The notes under the pieces are model-generated. The model saw only the letters and a program-made list of their open reading frames with translations. It made no database searches and was not told the DNA's origin. The translations under genes and the position numbers were made by a program. Positions 5,936 to 6,013 of a stretch of DNA of 6,013 bases are shown piece by piece (position 1 is the stretch's first letter; every line of letters starts with the position of its first letter). The stretch comes from an uncultured Saprospiraceae bacterium (lineage in GTDB: Bacteria > Bacteroidota > Bacteroidia > Chitinophagales > Saprospiraceae), in the NCBI GenBank assembly GCA_937959095.1, contig CALGLY010000495.1, positions 1-6,013 of the forward strand, in the 5' to 3' direction.

Positions 5936-6013
5936 TCAATCATTAATTATCCAAGGATAGGCTTTCTTAAATCCCGCTTTCCAAGTCATATGCCAATGCC
6001 CTAATCCTTTTTC
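5936..6013 (-). CDS. C-terminal end of an unrecognised protein
   Basis: A reading frame enters from the right edge and runs 25 codons to a TGA at 5936-5938. The visible tail ends in GHWHMTWKAGFKKAYPWI plus IND, unusually rich in Trp, His and Lys. I do not recognise the family. It is supported as a gene end because the frame is open from the window edge, the sequence is not low-complexity, and its stop lies 11 bases before the PLP-enzyme ATG, the same spacing seen between other genes here. The WKAGFKKA segment resembles WKTGIKEA at the end of the next gene product, which may be chance or a hint of a paralogue. Confidence 0.6.
   Translation of the reverse strand, partial: EKGLGHWHMTWKAGFKKAYPWIIND

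Overview
The window looks like chromosomal DNA of a member of the Bacteroidota. The evidence is AT-rich DNA, start codons preceded by A-rich leaders instead of Shine-Dalgarno sequences, and proteins typical of that phylum (a Tat-signalled PLP lyase, a class C-like serine hydrolase with a DUF3471-like tail, and a small conserved helical protein). Genus and species cannot be told from the sequence alone. All ten supported coding regions lie on the minus strand, so transcription runs from position 6013 towards 1. Gaps between genes are mostly 10-15 bases, one pair overlaps by 8 bases, and the largest gap is 56 bases. There is no room for a strong terminator, so most or all of the window may be one long transcript, possibly with internal promoters. 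No RNA gene, mobile element, CRISPR array or long repeat was seen.

Read in the direction of transcription, the right part (6013-3752) holds the last 25 codons of an unrecognised protein, a Tat-signalled threonine aldolase/beta-eliminating lyase-like PLP enzyme, a DinB-like four-helix protein with a histidine metal triad, and a CYTH-fold triphosphatase coupled to the DinB gene by an 8-base overlap. The middle (3740-815) holds a lysine-rich helical protein of unknown function, a two-segment small membrane protein, an M23 (LytM) peptidase with a lipoprotein-like N-terminus, and an exported serine hydrolase of the beta-lactamase/PBP-like class C family. The left part (767-1) holds a DUF4442 hotdog-fold protein and the first 93 codons of a yeast FCY1-type cytosine deaminase, which runs off the window edge.

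The genes do not form one recognisable pathway. Two sub-themes are plausible. The M23 peptidase and serine hydrolase form a possible envelope or peptidoglycan pair next to the small membrane protein. The CYTH phosphatase sits beside a strongly basic helical protein. Base composition is uneven: 53% G+C in the first 240 bases against about 30% across most of the helical-protein gene. This suggests the left end and the centre have different histories or expression levels. I found no clear new defence or mobile system. The more unusual items are the Tat-exported PLP enzyme, the basic helical protein beside CYTH, and an identical 10-base leader in front of two distant genes.
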